NCBI RefSeq assembly: GCF_021183825.1
Contig: NZ_CP089211.1
Location: forward strand, 124,001-188,000
Reading direction: 5' to 3'
DNA length: 64,000 nt
DNA from: Sinomicrobium kalidii
Lineage (GTDB): Bacteria; Bacteroidota; Bacteroidia; Flavobacteriales; Flavobacteriaceae
Shown here piece after piece: positions 58,936-64,000 of this stretch. Position 1 is the stretch's first letter. Each line of letters begins with the position of its first letter. The notes beneath the pieces were generated by a model that searched no databases, was not told the DNA's origin, and worked only from the letters and a program-made list of their open reading frames with translations. Made by a program: the position numbers and the translations under genes.

Positions 58936-59895
58936 CTAATCAGCCGGATCAACTCCTTCAGAGGTCATCACTACCCGTTTCATGGTACCGTCCGGATTAT
59001 AGTAAAGATAATCTATACATACGGAACGCCGGAAACTTCCGCCGTCGGTGGGGATGCCGCCATTGTGATAGATAAAATAGTCCTTTCCTTTAAAATTGAT
59101 AATGGCCTGATGATTGGTATTGCTGTTCCCGGCAATTTCATTGAGAATACCTTTGAACTCCCACGGCCCGGTTATGGATTTACTCATGGCATAGGCCGTT
59201 TTTTCAGGGAACTGATAGGCATAGGAAAGGTAATACCAGTCATCGCGCTTGTGTATCCAGGGGGCTTCGGTAAAATCCGGAAGGTCCACCGTGTGGATGG
59301 GGCCGTCGAATTCCACCATGTTTTCCTTTAATTTTGCGTAATAACATACCGTATTGCCCCAGTATAAATAGGCCTGACCGTCATCGTCAATGAAAACCGT
59401 GGGGTCCAGGTCGTCCCAGCTGATATCGGTTGCTTTCGTCATATCGTTGGTCACCAGCGCCTTCCCGAGGGCATCCTTAAAAGGTCCTGTGGGGCTGTCG
59501 GATACGGCCACTCCTATGGCTTTTCCGGGAACAGTGGCATGGGTTACGGTAACGTACCAGTAAAATTTTCCGTTCCGTTCTATGACCTGTGCAGCCCAGG
59601 CATCTGCTTTGGCCCACTTGAAATCGCTTACCTTGAGCGGCACTTTGTGTTCTTTCCAGTTGACCATATCGGCGGAGGAAAACACCAGCCATTCTTTCAT
59701 CTTATAAAAATGGAAATCCTTTTCGGCTTCGTCATGTCCGGTATACAAATAGACCGAATCGTTATGCACCAGAGCCGCAGGGTCTGCCGTATATTTATGG
59801 GTAATAACAGGGTTCTGGGCATTTGCCGCTATTGCTGTTATCAGGGCCGGGAACAACAGGCACCGTAACTGTTTGTAAAATTTTAAATGTATCAT
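58936..59895 (-). CDS. GH43 family glycosidase (xylosidase/arabinofuranosidase type)
   Basis: 319 residues from ATG 59895, which starts a signal peptide (MIHLKFYKQLRCLLFPALIT to ANAQ); longer in-frame readings add a repeat-derived leader. Catalytic acids: YTADPAALVHND, DLDPTVFIDDDG and TEAPWIHKRDDW. Conserved GGSFRRSVCIDYLYYNPDG at the end. This GH43 group acts on xylosides or arabinosides. Third enzyme of the locus, on the same strand. Confidence 0.88.
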   Translation of the reverse strand: MIHLKFYKQLRCLLFPALITAIAANAQNPVITHKYTADPAALVHNDSVYLYTGHDEAEKDFHFYKMKEWLVFSSADMVNWKEHKVPLKVSDFKWAKADAWAAQVIERNGKFYWYVTVTHATVPGKAIGVAVSDSPTGPFKDALGKALVTNDMTKATDISWDDLDPTVFIDDDGQAYLYWGNTVCYYAKLKENMVEFDGPIHTVDLPDFTEAPWIHKRDDWYYLSYAYQFPEKTAYAMSKSITGPWEFKGILNEIAGNSNTNHQAIINFKGKDYFIYHNGGIPTDGGSFRRSVCIDYLYYNPDGTMKRVVMTSEGVDPAD

Positions 59896-59970
59896 TGAAT
59901 TTTTGTTTTTAAGAAATATCACGCAGCGGCCGGAGACCGGTTGCCTGTTACCGGTTACCTGTTTTACAAG

Positions 59971-60059
59971 CAGGCAACCGGTAACCCGCAACTGGCTTAT
60001 TTACACTTTAAAGTCCCATGTCTTACGTCCTATGGTCTTATATCCTTTTTGTCATGTAC
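59971..60059. repeat. Dispersed repeat family B copy
   Basis: CAGGCAACCGGTAACCCGCA, GGCTTATTTACA, TCTTACGTCC and TGTCATGTAC occur in the same order as at 30729-30830. It lies between the susD stop and the GH43 start. Confidence 0.7.
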
Positions 60060-60063
60060 TGAA

Positions 60064-61641
60064 TTAATTCGCAGCATTCGGCTCCAGGTTGGGATTTACA
60101 TCCAGTTCCGTCTGCGGGATGGGCAGGTACTCCTTACCGGGTGACCAGCTGTTAAAATCGCCATCATGTGCCTTTAACTCTTCCAGTTTTTCATTGTCGT
60201 ACAACCATCCCCATCGCACGATGTCGTGGATACGGATGTTTTCCAGTGCAAACTCCAGCGAACGCTCGTGTGCCAATTGGTCCCGGAATTGCTGTTGCGA
60301 CATGACGGCAAATTCACTCGTGCGATCGGGCAATCCGGCACGGTCTCTCACCTGTTGCATATAGCCCGCCGCATTTGCGGTTTGCCCCATTTCATTCAGG
60401 GCTTCGGCATACATGAGCAATACATCGGCATAGCGCATCAGCCGGTAATTGATCCCGGAGAATTCTACGCCACCGTGACTTTCGGTATCCAGTCCGAATC
60501 CGTCATTGGTATACTTCCTCGGGTAAATGGCATCTTCCGCATGCGGCCACGGCGTACCGTTATATACCGTGGTCCTGCCTTCGGATGGTTCATAAGAAGC
60601 TATGGTCGCAAATAAACGGGGGTCTGTTCCCCCCGCTTCGGTAGGTTCTTTTTTAAATTCTTCATACAACCATCGGGTAGGCAGGAAATCGGAATACCCG
60701 TAGCCGTCCATGGCATAGGTATGTCCTACGGAAGATACCTGTCGCCACAATACATTGGGTTCGCCTCCGTAATTCATCACATTTCCCCCGGCGTCGTAGG
60801 AGAATTGTACCTCAAAGAGGGATTCTTCATTATTGTCGACAAAGGGACTGAAATTGTCCTGATAATTTTCTGCGAGACTATAGTGGTTCAGCGGACCGTC
60901 GATCAGTTTTGCAAATTCCGTTGCGGCCGCAGACCAGCGTTCCATATAGAGATAGGTCTTTCCCAGGAAACCGGTCGCCGCTCCTTTGGTTGCCCTGCCG
61001 CTTTGTCCGTTCATCGGTTCTTCTCCGAGTAACTCCTGAGCCGCGGAAAAATCGCTTGCTATCTGTTGCCAGATTGCTTCTTCCTCTGCTGTTGCGGGAT
61101 AGTAGTCGTCCGGAGGATAGGCTTCTCCCTGCTCCGGGACTTCGGTGATCAGAGGTACTTTCTGAAAGTTGGTCTTGAGGTTAAAATACGCCAGTCCCCT
61201 TAAAAAATGGGCTTCTCCCAACACCGAGTTCTTCGTTTCTTCATCCATCTCTATGGCCGGAACAAATGCTATGACCTGATTGGCTCTGAAGACCGCCTGG
61301 TAGTACGCTGCCCAGGTCCACTGTATGGGACCGGAAACAGCGAGAATAGTGAAATTCCCTACCTGGTTTAAATCCAGCCACGGACTGTCGCCGTACAATT
61401 CGTCTCCTCTTACATCGGTAAGAATAGGCGTCATACGCATATAGTAGCCGTCTACCAGGAGGGAATTGTACACGGCATTTACTCCGGCAATGGCATCATT
61501 TCCGGTTTGCCAGTAGTATTCCGTTGGCATGGCATTGGGATTGTCGAGGTTCAATTTGTCTTCGCACCCCAATAATACAGCTGCCAATACCGGCACTGCA
61601 CAATATTTCAGGAATCTGAGTTTTTTATAGTTGAGCATCAT
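60064..61641 (-). CDS. SusD/RagB family nutrient-binding lipoprotein
   Basis: 525 residues from 61641 (MMLNYKKLRF) or one codon later. Lipobox VLLGC then EDKLNLDNPN; the SusD N-terminal block MPTEYYWQTGNDAIAGVNAVY and late LAHERSLEFALENIRIHDIVRW are clear. A surface glycan-binding lipoprotein that caps the SusC pore. It follows susC by 20 bases. An in-frame start upstream (61740) overlaps susC and is not used. Confidence 0.95.
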   Translation of the reverse strand: MMLNYKKLRFLKYCAVPVLAAVLLGCEDKLNLDNPNAMPTEYYWQTGNDAIAGVNAVYNSLLVDGYYMRMTPILTDVRGDELYGDSPWLDLNQVGNFTILAVSGPIQWTWAAYYQAVFRANQVIAFVPAIEMDEETKNSVLGEAHFLRGLAYFNLKTNFQKVPLITEVPEQGEAYPPDDYYPATAEEEAIWQQIASDFSAAQELLGEEPMNGQSGRATKGAATGFLGKTYLYMERWSAAATEFAKLIDGPLNHYSLAENYQDNFSPFVDNNEESLFEVQFSYDAGGNVMNYGGEPNVLWRQVSSVGHTYAMDGYGYSDFLPTRWLYEEFKKEPTEAGGTDPRLFATIASYEPSEGRTTVYNGTPWPHAEDAIYPRKYTNDGFGLDTESHGGVEFSGINYRLMRYADVLLMYAEALNEMGQTANAAGYMQQVRDRAGLPDRTSEFAVMSQQQFRDQLAHERSLEFALENIRIHDIVRWGWLYDNEKLEELKAHDGDFNSWSPGKEYLPIPQTELDVNPNLEPNAAN

Positions 61642-61660
61642 GATGTGGCATTTTAATGGG

Positions 61661-64000
61661 TTAAAAAGAAAGTTGCACTCCAAACATATACGTTCTCGGC
61701 CTCGGATAGGTTCCGTTGTCAAATCCGGGTTCGAATACACCGGAGTTAAAATCCGGATTATACCCCTTATAGGCCGTAAACGTATGCAGGTTTTGCACGG
61801 TGGTGTATATTCGTGCCGAAGTGAAAAAGTTTGTTTTGTCTAACCACGTTTCAGGGAAAGAATATCCCAGAGAAACGGTGTTGATACGAAGGTAGTCTCC
61901 TTTTTGCAGCCATCCCGGTCTGTCGGAATCCCTGTTGTTGAGATTGGGGTCGTTGGCCACTAATCGCGGTATATCGGTATCCGTATTTTCCGGTGTCCAG
62001 TAGTTCATGATGTCTTTGTGCGCATTGAGGTAGTCGGATGACCACATCAGGGTACGGTACAGGCGGCTGTTGATGTAATAGCCCGCTGCTCCGGATGCGA
62101 AAAGCGTGAAATCAAAGTCCTTGTAACCGGCGGTGAAATTCAACCCGTAGGTTACACTGGGCACGGCACTTCCCAAAGTCGTTCTGTCATTGGCATCTAC
62201 TATGCCGTCTTCGTTGATATCCTTAAACCGGATGTCTCCCGGTGCGGCACCTCCCTGTACGGCGTGGGCGTCTACCCCGGCCTGGTCCCGGAATATGCCG
62301 TCGTATACATAACCGAAGTGTTCTCCTGTTTCTCCTCCTACCTGCGTGATAGACCCTGTGCCGTACACGGGCTCTTCGTTTCCTCCCAGTGCCAGCACCT
62401 TGTTTTTAAGGGTACTGACATTGGCGGATATGTCAAAATTAAAATCATCCGTTCCCTGGAAGTGGTAGGCCAATTCCATATCGATCCCCGAATTCCTGAG
62501 GCTCCCGGAGTTGATGGTAGGTGCGGTGTTGATCGACCCCGTAGAAGCGGGGATCGGTACGCCTACCAGGATGTCTGTTGTTTCCTTCTGGTAGTACTCT
62601 ACCGTCAAGTCAAACCGGTTATCCAGAAAGGCAGCGTCGAACCCTGCATTGAAAGAGGTGGTGCTCTCCCATTTGATATCCTCATTGTACAGGTTCGTCT
62701 GTATACCGCCGTTTACCACGCTGCCTCCGAAGTTATACAACACACTTCGGTTTACTACCGGCTGGTACAAATAATTCTCTATATTCTGATTTCCCAGGGT
62801 ACCGTAACTTCCTCTTATTTTCAGATCATCGACAAAGGGTATATCAAAGAATTTTTCGTTGGAAATCCGCCATCCCAGGGCAACAGAAGGAAAGGTTCCC
62901 CATCGGTTATCCGGGGAAAAACGGGAGGATCCGTCTCTTCTTATTGTCGCCGTAAGCAGGTAGCGGTCGTCAAAATTGTAATTCAGTCTCCCGAAATAGG
63001 AGGCCAGGGCACTGGCGTCCTCTCCTCCTGCGGAGGTCTGGTTTTCTCCATTGGAAAGTACGGGATAATAGGGTTCGGGCAGGTTTTCGGAATATCCTTC
63101 TTTCCATACATAGGAGTTCTTCTGGTAGGTCATCCCCAAAACCGCATCTATATTGTGCTTGCCGATGGTCTTCTTGTAGGCGAGCGTATTTTCAATCAGT
63201 TCTACGGTATAGGTACGGGTATTGTCATTCAATCTGGACATGCCGGAGTTAAAGAAATATCCCATCTGAAATGCCGGTACAAAGGAGAAATCCCTCGTTT
63301 GGGTCTTGTCGTAACTCAGATTCAGCTTATACGTCAGGGTCTGGTCTTCGCTGTCTAATATTTTAAACTCCGGGTTGATGATGGCAAAGGTCCGGTCTAC
63401 TTCTACCCAGTTGGTAAACAAACTGTTGATCCCCGGTACATTTAACACAATGGCCTGATGTATGGCAGAGTCCGTACCTGCATATCCCCCGATATTGTTT
63501 TCGTCATATACCCCCATCGTAGGGATGGCAATAAGCAAATCGTTGATAAGCGGTGGTCTTCCTCCCGTGAGTACATCGTCGCGGAACGTGAGGGAATTTT
63601 CCATAGAGCGGGCATAATACAAAGAAGGCGACATCTTAAATCTACCTTTTTCCATGGTGGTGTTGATACGACCGGAATACCGCTCGTAGTCGGGACCGTT
63701 TCCCACAAAGATACCGTCGTTGGTAAAGTAATCTACCGAGGCGTTGTAGGTCACGTGCTCTCCTCCGCCGGAAAAGTTAAAATTGTGGTTCTGGCGGCTT
63801 CCTGTTTTTAGCCCCACTTTTTGCCAATCGGTATCTATATCGCTGATATACGCATCGGAACCGGGGTCGTTTCCGGGCAATAGCGCCATTCCGGCATTTA
63901 CGCGCTTCCGGTTGGTAATCATCTGGTAGTCTTCTCTTCCCAGGACCGGAATCCTTTGGGCCACTTCATCTATACCGTAGTACCCGCTATACCGCACGGT
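61661..64000 (-). CDS. SusC/RagA TonB-dependent transporter (C-terminal part, cut by window edge)
   Basis: The last about 780 residues of an outer-membrane barrel; its signal, carboxypeptidase-like and plug parts lie past base 64000. Typical SusC blocks: LLTATIRRDGSSRFSPDNRW, SVALGWRISNEKFF, YGTLGNQNIENYLYQPV, and the end TYPRPRTYMFGVQLSF with C-terminal Phe. Imports oligosaccharides with the SusD partner, powered by TonB. With the GH43/GH51 enzymes it suggests arabinan or arabinoxylan oligosaccharides. Confidence 0.95.
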   Translation of the reverse strand, partial: TVRYSGYYGIDEVAQRIPVLGREDYQMITNRKRVNAGMALLPGNDPGSDAYISDIDTDWQKVGLKTGSRQNHNFNFSGGGEHVTYNASVDYFTNDGIFVGNGPDYERYSGRINTTMEKGRFKMSPSLYYARSMENSLTFRDDVLTGGRPPLINDLLIAIPTMGVYDENNIGGYAGTDSAIHQAIVLNVPGINSLFTNWVEVDRTFAIINPEFKILDSEDQTLTYKLNLSYDKTQTRDFSFVPAFQMGYFFNSGMSRLNDNTRTYTVELIENTLAYKKTIGKHNIDAVLGMTYQKNSYVWKEGYSENLPEPYYPVLSNGENQTSAGGEDASALASYFGRLNYNFDDRYLLTATIRRDGSSRFSPDNRWGTFPSVALGWRISNEKFFDIPFVDDLKIRGSYGTLGNQNIENYLYQPVVNRSVLYNFGGSVVNGGIQTNLYNEDIKWESTTSFNAGFDAAFLDNRFDLTVEYYQKETTDILVGVPIPASTGSINTAPTINSGSLRNSGIDMELAYHFQGTDDFNFDISANVSTLKNKVLALGGNEEPVYGTGSITQVGGETGEHFGYVYDGIFRDQAGVDAHAVQGGAAPGDIRFKDINEDGIVDANDRTTLGSAVPSVTYGLNFTAGYKDFDFTLFASGAAGYYINSRLYRTLMWSSDYLNAHKDIMNYWTPENTDTDIPRLVANDPNLNNRDSDRPGWLQKGDYLRINTVSLGYSFPETWLDKTNFFTSARIYTTVQNLHTFTAYKGYNPDFNSGVFEPGFDNGTYPRPRTYMFGVQLSF

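Overview
The window comes from a member of the Bacteroidota, most likely the Flavobacteriaceae; the genus cannot be fixed from sequence alone. Evidence: a SusC/SusD pair with glycoside hydrolases, Bacteroidota-type promoters (TTG or TTTG, a 17-19 bp gap, then TAnnTTTG), DUF4834, DUF4412 and YfhO family genes, a type II-C CRISPR-Cas9 locus with long 46-nt repeats, and many short dispersed intergenic repeats. Genes at both window edges are cut.

Layout. 1-4.6 kb: an ABC efflux-type cassette divergent from a MerC-domain gene with a palindromic operator between them, an msrA-DUF4269-folE operon, and a LolD-like ATPase. 4.7-16.4 kb: a very basic secreted protein, a polysaccharide flippase with a GT4 glycosyltransferase, a YfhO membrane protein, an outer-membrane protein coupled to a GNAT-like protein, and tandem patatins. 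16.5-25.6 kb: an M1 aminopeptidase, recG, a repeat-filled spacer, and a porin-BCCT-USP operon that looks like osmolyte uptake. 25.6-28 kb: an A+T-rich island with a start-less Tox-MPTase3-like metallopeptidase domain and small genes, one of them an Imm52-like immunity gene broken by one extra base. 28-39.4 kb: DUF4412, a membrane-anchored MutS homologue, an AEC carrier, pheT, katG, a Crp/Fnr regulator and DoxX.

39.5-50.5 kb: a 20-unit array of 21-bp repeats, then a 43-repeat CRISPR array, cas2, cas1, a broken zinc-finger gene and a very large cas9 (1,689 aa). Upstream of cas9 are two complete tracrRNA candidates with a short relic of what looks like another cas9 start between them. The array holds an 11-spacer block present twice. 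crRNAs and both tracrRNAs read on the + strand, the cas genes on the - strand, as is usual for II-C.

50.6-64 kb: a GH97 glycosidase, three small lipoproteins, a complete IS110-family element whose ends and bridge RNA can be deduced by eye, and an arabinan/arabinoxylan utilisation locus (GH43, GH51, GH43, SusD, SusC).

The most informative observations are the double tracrRNA/relic cas9 arrangement, the duplicated CRISPR spacer block, the IS110 bridge RNA whose guide segments match the deduced element ends, and the decaying polymorphic-toxin island.
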